From Sphingomonadales bacterium (GTDB lineage Bacteria; Pseudomonadota; Alphaproteobacteria; Sphingomonadales; Sphingomonadaceae), in the NCBI GenBank assembly GCA_006226685.1, contig SBGG01000003.1, forward strand, positions 1-42,261: a stretch of DNA of 42,261 bases. The letters run 5' to 3'. The notes under the pieces are model-generated. The model was not told where the DNA came from. It saw only the letters and a program-made list of their open reading frames with translations, and searched no databases. This document shows, piece by piece, positions 16,821-25,265 of this stretch. The position numbers were made by a program, and so were the translations under genes. The first letter of the stretch is position 1; each line of letters opens with the position of its first letter.

Positions 16821-17827
16821 CATCCGAACAGCTGGAGAAAGCAATGGGTCTGCTTTCTCCCACGCTCGATTTCGGGGCGCTTTCGGAATGCGATCTCATC
16901 ATTGAGGCCGTGTACGAAAATATGGATGTAAAGCAGGATATTTTCGGCCGTCTGGACAAGCTTGCAAAGCCGGGGGCTATCCTCGCCTCCAACACATCCT
17001 ATCTCGACGTGAACGCGATTGCCGCCTGCACCGGGCGCCCGCAGGATGTGGTGGGCATGCACTTTTTCTCGCCCGCCAATATCATGAAGCTGCTTGAGGT
17101 GGTTCGTGGTGACAAGACGGCCCCCGATGTGCTCGCGACCGCCATGGCTCTGGGCCGGAGAATCGGCAAGGTGCCGGTCGTTTCCGGCGTTTGCCACGGT
17201 TTCATAGGAAATCGCATGCTCACGCCCCGCCTTGACGGTGCAATCGAGATGCTGGTCGAAGGCGCGACGCCTGCGCAGGTCGATCGCGTTTCGGTCGAAC
17301 TCGGCATGCCGATGGGGCCGTTGCAGATGATCGATCTTGCCGGGGTCGATATCGGCTGGCATCGCGATCCCACCCGGATCGAATCCGTACGCGATGCGCT
17401 TAACGCCGTCGGCCGCTGGGGTCAGAAGACCGGCGGCGGATTTTATGATTATGACGAGAAACGCAAACCGTCTCCTTCGGCTGCGGCACAGGAAATCGTT
17501 GAACAGTTCCGGGCCGGGGTCGGGGTCTCCGCGCGCGAGATTTCCGATGAGGAGATCATGGTCCGCACATTATATGTAATGGTGAACGAGGGCGCCAAAA
17601 TCCTTGAGGAAGGCATCGCCCAGCGCGCCTCCGACATCGATGTCGTCTGGCTCTATGGCTATGGATGGCCACGGCATACGGGCGGGCCGATGTTCTGGGC
17701 GGGGCAGATCGGGCTCGACAGGATTGTGAGCGGGCTGCGCCAGTATCAGGACAGGTTGGGAGAGGGGTTCTCGCTGTCGCCCTTGCTGTTGCAGTGTGCG
17801 GACGAAGGCAGGCCGCTCGATCGCTGA
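16817..17827 (+). pseudogene. 3-hydroxyacyl-CoA dehydrogenase: 3' part of the frameshifted bifunctional gene, 336 aa
   Basis: This frame carries the rest of the NAD-binding domain ([49 protein letters not shown] with the family HFFSP motif) and both C-terminal helical domains, ending with [14 protein letters not shown]. It lacks the GxGxxG strand, which is in the preceding frame, so alone it should not bind NAD properly. ATG 16817 overlaps the upstream stop (ATGA). With the 5' part it forms one FadJ-like trifunctional-type enzyme for hydration and oxidation in beta-oxidation. If the shift is a sequence error, the correct annotation is one gene, 15798-17827. Confidence 0.8.
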
Positions 17828-17860
17828 CACAGACCGGACCATGCCGGGCCAGCAAATTTC

Positions 17861-17903
17861 GAACCACCGGTAGTTCTCGAACCGCCGATAGTTCTTCAAC
17901 CAC
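17861..17903. repeat. Tandem 18-base repeats in the gap before the two-subunit dehydrogenase genes
   Basis: Two adjacent 18-base units, GAACCACCGGTAGTTCTC (17861-17878) and GAACCGCCGATAGTTCTT (17879-17896), differ at 3 positions; a 7-base partial third unit, CAACCAC, follows. Unit 1 is itself nearly palindromic: GAAC/GTTC arms around ACCGGT. This is the only gap of more than 50 bases between 11936 and 23637, so the repeats may be regulator-binding sites or an internal promoter region. Confidence 0.55.
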
Positions 17904-17921
17904 ATGTCGAAAGAGGGATCG

Positions 17922-19118
17922 ATGGATCTGAGCTTCTCACCTGAAGAGGAAGAGTTCCGCAGGGAAGTACAGTCATTCCTGCGCGACAAACTGCCCCAAA
18001 GCCTGTCCGGCAAAGTCCGGACGGGGAAAAGACTGACCAAACAGGATTATGAGCAATGGCATGCCATTCTCAATGAGCGTGGCTGGCTGGCCCATCATTG
18101 GCCTGTCGATTATGGCGGGCCGGGCTGGACAGTTGGTCAGAGCGCCATTTTCGACGAGGAAACGGCGTTGGCGCACGCGCCGCGCATCATTCCCTTCGGC
18201 GTATCGATGCTGGGGCCCGTGCTGATCAGATATGGATCGGAAGAACAGAAGCGCCATTGGCTTCCCCGCATCCTCGACGGCACCGACTGGTGGTGTCAGG
18301 GATATTCGGAACCCGGCGCCGGGTCCGATCTCGCCAGCCTCAAATGTGCGGCGGTGCGGGACGGGGATCATTATGTCGTAAACGGGCAAAAGACATGGAC
18401 CACGCTGGGGCAATATGCGGACATGATCTTCTGTCTCGTCCGCACATCCAGTGAAGGAAAGAAACAGGAAGGCATTTCCTTCCTGCTGATCGACATGAAA
18501 ACGCCGGGCGTCGAGGTGCGTCCGATCATCCTGCTCGATGGCGAGCATGAGGTGAACGAGGTGTTCTTCAGCGACGTGCGCGTGCCGGTCGAAAATCTGG
18601 TGGGGGAGGAGAACAGGGGCTGGACCTATGCAAAATATCTCCTGACCTATGAACGCACCAACATTGCCGGTGTGGGGGTCTCCATGGCCGCTTTTCGGGA
18701 ATTGAAGGCGATTGCGTCCAGGCAAAAGAAAAACGGGCGTCCGCTGCTGGAGGATCCCTTGTTCGTCGCCCGGCTGGCCCGGCTGGAAATCGATCTCGAA
18801 AATATGAAAACGACCAATTTGCGGGTTCTTGCCGCTGCGGGAAAAGGGGCGGCGCCGGTTGCCGAAAGCTCCATGCTGAAAATACGCGGCACAGAGATCA
18901 GACAGGAAATCACCAGCCTCATGCGAAGGGCGCTTGGTCCCTATGCACAGCCTTTCGTCTCCGAGGCACTGGACGAAGGCTATGAGGGCGAAGCTGTCGG
19001 CCCCGAATATGCGGCGCCGGTGTCGGCCGACTATTTCAACAACCGCAAGCTCTCGATCTTCGGCGGCTCCAACGAGGTGCAGCGCGAGATCATTACCAAG
19101 GCCATATTGGAGCTCTGA
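17922..19118 (+). CDS. Acyl-CoA dehydrogenase, PimC-type large subunit, 398 aa
   Basis: An FAD-dependent acyl-CoA dehydrogenase resembling the large subunit of pimeloyl-CoA dehydrogenase and of the heteromeric dehydrogenases of steroid degradation. Signature segments are MDLSFSPEEEEFRREV, HHWPVDYGGPGW, WWCQGYSEPGAGSDLASLK, NGQKTWTTLGQYAD, HEVNEVFFSDVRVP and LSIFGGSNEVQREI. The Glu that medium-chain dehydrogenases carry just before the GT/GS motif is Gly here, as in other members of this branch. ATG at 17922 has AAGAGGG 4 bases upstream and is preferred over ATG 17904. The small-subunit gene follows after 2 bases. It probably desaturates a bulky or dicarboxylic acyl-CoA. Confidence 0.87.
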   Translation: MDLSFSPEEEEFRREVQSFLRDKLPQSLSGKVRTGKRLTKQDYEQWHAILNERGWLAHHWPVDYGGPGWTVGQSAIFDEETALAHAPRIIPFGVSMLGPVLIRYGSEEQKRHWLPRILDGTDWWCQGYSEPGAGSDLASLKCAAVRDGDHYVVNGQKTWTTLGQYADMIFCLVRTSSEGKKQEGISFLLIDMKTPGVEVRPIILLDGEHEVNEVFFSDVRVPVENLVGEENRGWTYAKYLLTYERTNIAGVGVSMAAFRELKAIASRQKKNGRPLLEDPLFVARLARLEIDLENMKTTNLRVLAAAGKGAAPVAESSMLKIRGTEIRQEITSLMRRALGPYAQPFVSEALDEGYEGEAVGPEYAAPVSADYFNNRKLSIFGGSNEVQREIITKAILEL

Positions 19119-19120
19119 CC

Positions 19121-20236
19121 ATGGACTTTTCCTATTCCGAAGATCGTCAGATGGTCGCGGATATTCTGGCGCGCTATGTTCAGCAACGCTATCCGATGGA
19201 AACGCGGCACCGGATAAGCGGGTCCGGCATGGGCTGGTCGCCCGATCACTGGGCGGCCCTTGCCGAAATGGGGATTGCGGGCATGCTGTTTCCCCAGACT
19301 GGCGGAGGCTTTGGCGGCGGTGGTTTCGACATAGCTCTGGTGTTTGATCAAATCGGTCGCGGGCTGATCGTCGAACCGTTTCTGGGCGTGTTGATGGCCG
19401 GCCATGCCCTTATCCTCGCGGGAGGGCAGGAGGAGCTGGTCGGCGAAGTCATTGCTGGCACGAAATTGCTGGCGTTCGCCCATGAGGAAGCGGACAGCCG
19501 CTATGATCCTGCGGCGATCTCCTGTGTTGCCCGCAAGGCGGGCGACGACTGGATGCTGACGGGCGGCAAGGCCGTCGTACCGCAAGTCCAGGCGGCCGAC
19601 AGGATCGTGGTTTCCGCGCGCATTTCCGGTTCGGCGGGCGAGGCAGCCGGGATCAGCCTTTTCCTCGTCGAGGCGGGATGTGCTGGATTGTCCGTGCGCG
19701 CCTATCCGATGATCGATGGAGGAAGGGGAGGAGAGCTGGCGCTCGCCGGCGCGCGGGCCACTTTGCTGAGCGACAATGGCTTTGCAATCATCGAACAGGC
19801 AATCGCGGCGGGAACGGTCGCCCTGTGCTGGGAAGCCATAGGCATTATGGATGAACTGAAGGCGCAGACGCTCGAATATCTGCGTACCCGGACGCAGTTC
19901 GGCGCACCGATCGGCAAGTTTCAGGCGCTGCAGCATCGCATGGCGACAGTCGCGCTCGAAATCGAACAGGCGCGGTCAGCGGCCATCAACGCCGCCGCGG
20001 CACTGGAAAGCGATCATGCCGTCCGGGAGCGGGCGGTTTCGGCCGCGAAATATACGATTGGCCGCGTCGGTACGCTGGTAGCAGAGGAAGCCATCCAATT
20101 GCATGGCGGCATCGGCATGACCTGGGAATTGCCGCTTTCTCATTATGCAAAGCGTTTGACGATGATCGGGCATCAGCTTGGCGATGAGGATTATCATCTC
20201 GAAAGGTTCGCGTCCCTTGGGCGCGCGGTCGCCTGA
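19121..20236 (+). CDS. Acyl-CoA dehydrogenase, PimD-type small subunit, 371 aa
   Basis: The companion of the preceding gene, starting 2 bases after its stop. It begins MDFSYSEDRQMVADIL, has FPQTGGGFGGGGFD, TGGKAVVPQVQAAD, then RTRTQFGAPIGKFQALQHRM and IQLHGGIGMTWELPLSHY, as in PimD-like subunits. These pairs form alpha2beta2 enzymes in which FAD and active-site residues are shared between dissimilar chains; that is known for the family and inferred here. The Gly-rich loop GGGFGGGG is longer than usual. Its place supports one dehydrogenation step for an unusual acyl-CoA. Confidence 0.86.
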   Translation: MDFSYSEDRQMVADILARYVQQRYPMETRHRISGSGMGWSPDHWAALAEMGIAGMLFPQTGGGFGGGGFDIALVFDQIGRGLIVEPFLGVLMAGHALILAGGQEELVGEVIAGTKLLAFAHEEADSRYDPAAISCVARKAGDDWMLTGGKAVVPQVQAADRIVVSARISGSAGEAAGISLFLVEAGCAGLSVRAYPMIDGGRGGELALAGARATLLSDNGFAIIEQAIAAGTVALCWEAIGIMDELKAQTLEYLRTRTQFGAPIGKFQALQHRMATVALEIEQARSAAINAAAALESDHAVRERAVSAAKYTIGRVGTLVAEEAIQLHGGIGMTWELPLSHYAKRLTMIGHQLGDEDYHLERFASLGRAVA

Positions 20237-20259
20237 ACCTGAGAACTGGATCATCGCTT

Positions 20260-21996
20260 ATGTCTGAATTTCTTGTTCAAGCAGGATATCTCGAATTTCT
20301 GTTATTCGATTGGCTGAGGGTCGGAAAGCATAGCGGAGCGGATCGCGAGACGGCGGGCGTCATATTGGATATGGCGACAAAACTTGCCGCCGACAGCTTC
20401 ATGAGTTGTTACAAGGAAGCGGACTGCAAAGAACCCTGTCTGGATGAGAACGGGGTTCATATATTGCCCGAAATCGCGGCGGCGCTGGCGCGATATGCGG
20501 ATATGGGGCTGTTCGGGGCCAGTTTCCCGGAAGAACTCGGCGGCATGGGGCTGCCCCAGTCCCTTGCTCTGGCGATCTACAGCATCTTCGCATCCGCTAA
20601 TATCAGCGCGAGCGGCTATACCATGCTCACGGCCGGTAATGCGCGGCTGATCGCCCGCTTCGGTTCCGATATGCAAATCGAAACATTCGCCCGGCCGGAA
20701 ATTGAGGGGCGCTGGTTCGGCACCATGTGCCTGTCCGAACCGCAGGCGGGGTCCAGCCTGGGGGATATCCGTACCAAGGCTGTCGCCGATGGCGAAGATG
20801 AACTGGGCGCACGATATCGTCTGACCGGCAACAAGATGTGGATTTCCGGCGGCGATCAGGATGCCAGCGAGAATATCGTGCATCTGGTTCTGGCCAAGAT
20901 AGCGCGGGAGGACGGATCCTTGCCGGAAGGGTCGAAGGGCATATCGCTCTTCATCGTTCCCAAGATACTGGCTGATGGCTCTGCAAATGATATCGCGGTG
21001 GCGGGCCTCAACCACAAAATGGGCAATCGCGGCACCAGCAACTGTCTGCTCAATTTTGGTGAGGGCGCCGGTGCGATCGGCTGGCTTGTCGGCGCGGAAG
21101 GGCAGGGGCTTGCCCAGATGTTCCAGATGATGAACGAAGCGCGCATATCTGTGGGCATGGGGGCCGCAGCTCTGGCTTGCCGGGGCTATCGCCATGCGGT
21201 CCATTATGCGCGGGAGCGGGTGCAGGGGCGGCCGCTGGGCATAAAAGGCGGCGCGCCGGTGGCGATTATCAACCACCCGGATGTCCGGCGCATGTTGCTT
21301 CAGCAAAAGGTCTATGCCGAAGCAGGGGTCGCATTGTGCCTCTTTTGCGCGGATCTGGTTGACCAGCCGGGGGAGGATGCCGAAGCCTTGCTGGGCCTGT
21401 TGACGCCGGTCGCCAAATCCTGGCCGTCGGAATTCGGCCTTATCGCGAACGATCTGGCGATCCAGGTCCATGGCGGATATGGCTATACGCGGGATTTCGA
21501 TGTCGAACAGCTCTGGCGCGACAACCGTCTCAATCCCATTCACGAAGGTACTGCGGGCATTCAGGCCATCGACCTACTGGGCCGGAAAATTCTTAACGCC
21601 GATGGCCGTGGCTTCACCTTGTTGCGGGAGCGTATCGCCAGGACCGCTCAGTCTGCTCTCTCCCTGCCCTCGTGGAAGGCCGAAGCCGAAATGCTGATGG
21701 CCTATTGGGATAAGGTCGAGGCGACTGTCGAGGGGGTGCGGGCAATGCCGGGAACCCGCCCCTTTGATGATGCGACGCTGTTTTTGCGCGCCTTTGGTCA
21801 TGGTGTCGTGGCCTGGCTATGGCTTGATATCGCGATCGCGGCGGAAGCGATGGATGAGAGGCGGCCGGTGGCCGATATGGGATATGCATGTCGTTTCTTC
21901 ATGAGGACGGAATTGCCGCTCGGCGAGGCTTGGCTGCGCCTTGTTGATGAGCAGAGCGATATTGCGCGTTCGGTGCCCAACGAGGTGTTCGCATGA
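20260..21996 (+). CDS. DmdC-like long acyl-CoA dehydrogenase, 578 aa
   Basis: Longer than ordinary acyl-CoA dehydrogenases and similar to the 3-methylmercaptopropionyl-CoA dehydrogenase (DmdC)/AidB-like branch. The N-terminal extension of about 70 residues is followed by MGLFGASFPEELGGMGLP, TMCLSEPQAGSSLGDI, GNKMWISGGDQD, GLNHKMGNRGTSNC, VHGGYGYTRDFDVEQLWRDN and IHEGTAGIQAIDLLGRK. In the last segment the catalytic Glu is retained. A C-terminal domain of about 130 residues completes it. ATG at 20260 comes 23 bases after the previous gene and the MaoC gene overlaps its end by 4 bases. The window thus holds three distinct dehydrogenase systems, suggesting several desaturation steps on different chain ends. 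Confidence 0.87.
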   Translation: MSEFLVQAGYLEFLLFDWLRVGKHSGADRETAGVILDMATKLAADSFMSCYKEADCKEPCLDENGVHILPEIAAALARYADMGLFGASFPEELGGMGLPQSLALAIYSIFASANISASGYTMLTAGNARLIARFGSDMQIETFARPEIEGRWFGTMCLSEPQAGSSLGDIRTKAVADGEDELGARYRLTGNKMWISGGDQDASENIVHLVLAKIAREDGSLPEGSKGISLFIVPKILADGSANDIAVAGLNHKMGNRGTSNCLLNFGEGAGAIGWLVGAEGQGLAQMFQMMNEARISVGMGAAALACRGYRHAVHYARERVQGRPLGIKGGAPVAIINHPDVRRMLLQQKVYAEAGVALCLFCADLVDQPGEDAEALLGLLTPVAKSWPSEFGLIANDLAIQVHGGYGYTRDFDVEQLWRDNRLNPIHEGTAGIQAIDLLGRKILNADGRGFTLLRERIARTAQSALSLPSWKAEAEMLMAYWDKVEATVEGVRAMPGTRPFDDATLFLRAFGHGVVAWLWLDIAIAAEAMDERRPVADMGYACRFFMRTELPLGEAWLRLVDEQSDIARSVPNEVFA

Positions 21997-22442
21997 CCGG
22001 TGTGGCTTATAATCTGTACGCGCGGCAAGACGCGGTCCATTATTCCCCCTGGGAAATCGTCGATCAGGCGATGATCGATCGGTTCGCCGATGCGACCATG
22101 GACCATCAGTTCATCCATACCGATCCTGTACGCGCAGCCGATTCCCCTTTTGGCGGGACAGTGGCCCACGGGTTCCTGACGCTCTCGCTCCTGCCTTATC
22201 TGAGAGAGAGAACCCCGGAACTTCGGGTGGATGCGGCGGTGATTGTGAATATCGGCTTCGACCGTGTTCGCTTCGTCCATCCCGTGCGGGCGGGTGCGCG
22301 GGTGCGAGCCAGATGGGGCGCGTTTTCAATAGAAGAAAAGGCTCCCGGAACATTCCAATGTGTTGATGACGTGACGGTCGAAATCGAGGGGGAAGCAAAG
22401 CCCGCAATGGTTGCGACCTGGGTCATGCGTTTCATATTTTAG
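21993..22442 (+). CDS. MaoC-like (R)-enoyl-CoA hydratase, hot-dog fold, 149 aa
   Basis: A single hot-dog-domain hydratase. The hydratase-2 motif is visible as [19 protein letters not shown], with Asp37 and His42 in the catalytic positions and Gln replacing the usual Asn. [14 protein letters not shown] follows. The length fits a one-domain MaoC protein. Its ATG overlaps the preceding stop (ATGA). It gives the operon a second hydratase beside the crotonase domain at 15798, which suits (R)-3-hydroxyacyl-CoA formation or a substrate too bulky for the crotonase. The thiolase gene starts 22 bases downstream. Confidence 0.88.
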   Translation: MTGVAYNLYARQDAVHYSPWEIVDQAMIDRFADATMDHQFIHTDPVRAADSPFGGTVAHGFLTLSLLPYLRERTPELRVDAAVIVNIGFDRVRFVHPVRAGARVRARWGAFSIEEKAPGTFQCVDDVTVEIEGEAKPAMVATWVMRFIF

Positions 22443-22464
22443 CTTTTCATTATGGAGAATATTG

Positions 22465-23637
22465 ATGCGTGATGCTGTGATTGTTTCGACGGCGCGAACC
22501 CCGATAGGCCGTGCTTATAAGGGGGCGTTCAATATGACGCCTGCCCCCACATTGGCGGCGCATTCGATCCGCGAGGCGGTGGCCCGTGCGGGGGTGGATC
22601 CGGCGGAGATTGATGATTGTCTGGTCGGCGCCGCGTTGCAGCAGGGGCATCAGGCAACCATCGGGCGCACGGCCGCCATGCGGGCGGGCTTGCCCGATAG
22701 CGTACCCGGCATGTCCATCGACCGGCAATGCTCTTCAGGCCTGATGACGATAGCGACGGCGGCCAAGCAGGTGGTCGTTGATCGCATGGATGTGGTTGTT
22801 GCCGGTGGCGTTGAATCGATCTCGCTGGTGCAGACGAAGGACATGCGGGTCACGCCCGATCCTGAACTGCTCGCCATGGTGCCGGATATGTATATGCCGA
22901 TGCTTCAGACGGCGGAAACGGTGGCGAGCCGTTATGGCATCAGCCGGGAAGCTCAGGACGAATATGCACTGCGGTCGCAGCAGCGTACTGCCGCGGCACA
23001 AGCTGCGGGCGCTTTCGATCAAGAACTATTCGCGGTCGATGCCGTAATGGGCGTGCAGAACAAGGAAACCGGCGAAATTTCGCAAAAGGCAATCCGTCTG
23101 GACAAGGATGAGGGAAATCGCCCGGAAACGACGCTGGATAGCCTTCGGTCCCTGAAAACCGTGGTTGAAGGCGGCGTTATCACCGCGGGCAATGCCAGCC
23201 AGCTTTCCGATGGTTCGTCCGCGTGCGTCGTGATGGAGGCGAAGCTTGCCGAGCAGCGCGGCCTTCAGCCGCTGGGTCGCTATGTCGGCATGGCAGTGGC
23301 GGGCACCAAGCCGGATGAAATGGGTATTGGCCCCGTGTTCGCTGTCCCCACGCTGCTTCGGCGCTTCGGGTTGAAGATGGACGACATCGGCCTGTGGGAA
23401 CTGAATGAGGCCTTTGCGGTGCAGGTGCTCTATTGCCGCGACCGGCTCGGCATTCCCGACGAGCTGCTGAACGTCAATGGTGGTTCTATCTCCATCGGCC
23501 ATCCTTATGGCATGACGGGCGCGCGCTGCACCGGCCATGCGCTGATCGAGGGCAAGAAGCGCGGTGCGAAATATGTCGTCATCACCATGTGTGTGGGCGG
23601 CGGCATGGGCGCGGCCGGCCTTTTCGAGGTGCTGTAG
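22465..23637 (+). CDS. Thiolase (acetyl-CoA C-acyltransferase), 390 aa
   Basis: A degradative-type thiolase with all three active-site residues: Cys89 in IDRQCSSGL, His346 in [13 protein letters not shown] and Cys376 in [22 protein letters not shown] and [10 protein letters not shown] are also family segments. ATG at 22465 follows TGGAG; upstream ATG 22411 lies in the MaoC gene. It cleaves the 3-ketoacyl-CoA at the end of the beta-oxidation steps encoded upstream and is the last gene before a terminator. The next thiolase (23997) is a clear paralogue (shared [10 protein letters not shown] start and [10 protein letters not shown]), so the pathway probably needs two chain-specific thiolases. 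Confidence 0.92.
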   Translation: MRDAVIVSTARTPIGRAYKGAFNMTPAPTLAAHSIREAVARAGVDPAEIDDCLVGAALQQGHQATIGRTAAMRAGLPDSVPGMSIDRQCSSGLMTIATAAKQVVVDRMDVVVAGGVESISLVQTKDMRVTPDPELLAMVPDMYMPMLQTAETVASRYGISREAQDEYALRSQQRTAAAQAAGAFDQELFAVDAVMGVQNKETGEISQKAIRLDKDEGNRPETTLDSLRSLKTVVEGGVITAGNASQLSDGSSACVVMEAKLAEQRGLQPLGRYVGMAVAGTKPDEMGIGPVFAVPTLLRRFGLKMDDIGLWELNEAFAVQVLYCRDRLGIPDELLNVNGGSISIGHPYGMTGARCTGHALIEGKKRGAKYVVITMCVGGGMGAAGLFEVL

Positions 23638-23996
23638 CAGGGCTTTTTCCCGATATATTCGGGGAAAGCGAGAATGCCGGATCCACGAAACCGGGGCGGG
23701 CTGGCAGCGCTCGTCCCGGTGTTCATGTGGGGCGGCATCCCATGGCCGCCCAGCTGAAATCATATGGTCTTCAACAAGGGGGGGGAGCGGTTCTGGCTCC
23801 TCCCCCTTGTCTTTGACCTATGGAAGATCTGGCGCTGCGACACGGGGTTGCTGAAACATGGCACGTCCGGTATCAATAAATTGACCATCAGTTAATTAAT
23901 TGAGTCGTTTGTCCAGAAGGCGCGTGCCTGGGTCAGGTGAAGTGGCGCCATTTTTAATAGGGCGAACTGCTCCCGCTTGAAGAAGGGGTGCGGAAA
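23638..23996. other. Gap between the two thiolase genes
   Basis: 359 bases without a convincing gene. It starts with a near-perfect hairpin (23643-23653 pairing with 23659-23668, arms around CCCGA/TCGGGG), continues with a strong terminator at 23775-23811, and ends in a promoter-like AT-rich stretch around 23870-23905 containing TTAATTAATTGAGTC. AGAAGGGG (23981-23988) is the ribosome-binding site of the second thiolase. Confidence 0.6.
23775..23815 (+). terminator. Intrinsic terminator closing the acyl-CoA operon
   Basis: Left arm 23775-23788 (CAAGGGGGGGGAGC) pairs with right arm 23796-23809 (GCTCCTCCCCCTTG) with one mismatch. The loop is GGTTCTG, followed by TCTTT. The loop and its closing bases (GCGGTTCTGGC) are identical to those of the terminator at 10221-10261. 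It ends the transcript of the operon that starts at 11936. Confidence 0.75.
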
Positions 23997-25178
23997 GTGA
24001 GGGAGGCAGTGATTGTATCGACGGCGCGGACGCCGTTGACCAAGGCTCACAGAGGGGAAATGAATATTACTTCGGGTGCGCATATGGCGGCACATGCCGT
24101 GCAGCATGCCGTTGCCCGTGCCGGGGTGGATCCCGCCATCATAGAGGATGTTCTGATCGGCTGCGGTTATCCGGAAGGAACGACCGGCCGCAATATTGCT
24201 CGTCAGGCCGCATTGCGTGCGGGTCTTCCGTTGTCTGTCGCGGGCGGCACGATCAGCAGGTTCTGCGCATCCGGTCTGCATGCCGTGGCTCATGCTGCTG
24301 GTCGCATAATCGTGGATGGAGCGCCTGCACTCGTCGCCGGAGGAGTGGAGAGCATTTCCCAGATTGTCAGTCGTAACGACAGCAGCGACGGGTTGGATGC
24401 CTATCTCCTTGAGACCAAGCCGGAGCTCTATATGCCAATGATCGAAACGGCCGATATTGTTGCCCGGCGATATAATGTAAGTCGGGAAAGTCAGGATCAA
24501 TTTTCTGAACGGAGTCAGAAGCTTACTGCGCAGGCGCAGGCCGAAGGACGGTTCGATGCAGAGATCGTTCCCTTTGCGACCGTCATGCGCAATGTCGATA
24601 AAGATACGGGTGAGGTCACGCATGTCGAGGTGACGGCAACCAGGGACAATTGTAATCGACCCGGGACCAGTTACGAGGCATTGGCCGGCCTGAAACCCGT
24701 TCGGGGGGAAGGGCACTATGTTACGGCGGGCAATGCATCCCAGTTGTCTGATGGCGCCTCAGCCTGTCTCCTCATGGACGGTGCGGTTGCGCGCGACAAC
24801 GGCATTGAACCGATGGGCATCTTTCGAGCTTTTGCGGTGGCGGGCTGCGAACCGGATGAGATGGGGATCGGGCCGGTCTTTGCCATTCCCAAGCTGCTGT
24901 CGCGCGCCGGGTTGAAGGTCGAAGACATTGATATTTGGGAGTTGAACGAAGCTTTCGCCAGCCAGGCCATTTATTGTCAGCAGCGGTTGGGCATCGATCC
25001 GGCCAAGCTGAACGTGAATGGCGGCGCGATCGCGATCGGTCATCCTTTCGGCATGACGGGCGCGCGGCTTGTCGGTCATGTGCTGATCGAAGGGCGACGT
25101 CGAGGTGCCAGACTGGCCGTTGTGAGCATGTGTGTCGCAGGCGGCATGGGCGCGGCCGCACTGTTCGAGATCTGTTAG
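23997..25178 (+). CDS. Thiolase (acetyl-CoA C-acyltransferase), paralogue, 393 aa
   Basis: The active site is complete: Cys90 in ISRFCASGL, His349 in IAIGHPFGMTGAR and Cys379 in SMCVAGGMGAAA. GTG at 23997 is preferred because it matches the MRDAVIVS start of the other thiolase and lies 8 bases after AGAAGGGG; GTG at 23988 would leave no spacing. It has its own upstream region after a terminator, so it can be expressed apart from the acyl-CoA operon. Together with 22465-23637 it shows a duplicated and diverged final beta-oxidation step. Confidence 0.91.
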   Translation: MREAVIVSTARTPLTKAHRGEMNITSGAHMAAHAVQHAVARAGVDPAIIEDVLIGCGYPEGTTGRNIARQAALRAGLPLSVAGGTISRFCASGLHAVAHAAGRIIVDGAPALVAGGVESISQIVSRNDSSDGLDAYLLETKPELYMPMIETADIVARRYNVSRESQDQFSERSQKLTAQAQAEGRFDAEIVPFATVMRNVDKDTGEVTHVEVTATRDNCNRPGTSYEALAGLKPVRGEGHYVTAGNASQLSDGASACLLMDGAVARDNGIEPMGIFRAFAVAGCEPDEMGIGPVFAIPKLLSRAGLKVEDIDIWELNEAFASQAIYCQQRLGIDPAKLNVNGGAIAIGHPFGMTGARLVGHVLIEGRRRGARLAVVSMCVAGGMGAAALFEIC

Positions 25179-25265
25179 CGCGATTTCAGGGATTTCGAGT
25201 TTCTCATATAGATTTTGAATAATAATTTCTGATTCATAATTATTTATATTTTAAGGTGGATGTGT
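25179..25265 (+). promoter_or_regulatory. AT-rich leader and candidate promoter of the C45-like operon
   Basis: The leader is strikingly AT-rich, and the bias runs on into the first 150 bases of the gene. A possible sigma-70 pair is TTGAAT (25215-25220) and TAATTA (25237-25242), spaced 16 bases. AAGGTGGA (25253-25260) is the ribosome-binding site and decides for ATG 25266 rather than 25260. Confidence 0.35.

Noticed and set aside
15738..16844. 368-codon open frame on the minus strand
   Set aside because: It lies antisense to the enoyl-CoA hydratase part of the bifunctional gene and has no family features or ribosome-binding site.
20302..21543. 413-codon open frame on the minus strand
   Set aside because: It is the antisense shadow of the DmdC-like dehydrogenase gene, which has full family motifs; the antisense translation resembles nothing known and is rich in Arg, His and Pro.
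23643..23668. Hairpin directly after the first thiolase as the main terminator
   Set aside because: The stem is good but lacks a following T-tract; the hairpin at 23775-23811 is the better terminator, so this one is only noted in the gap entry.
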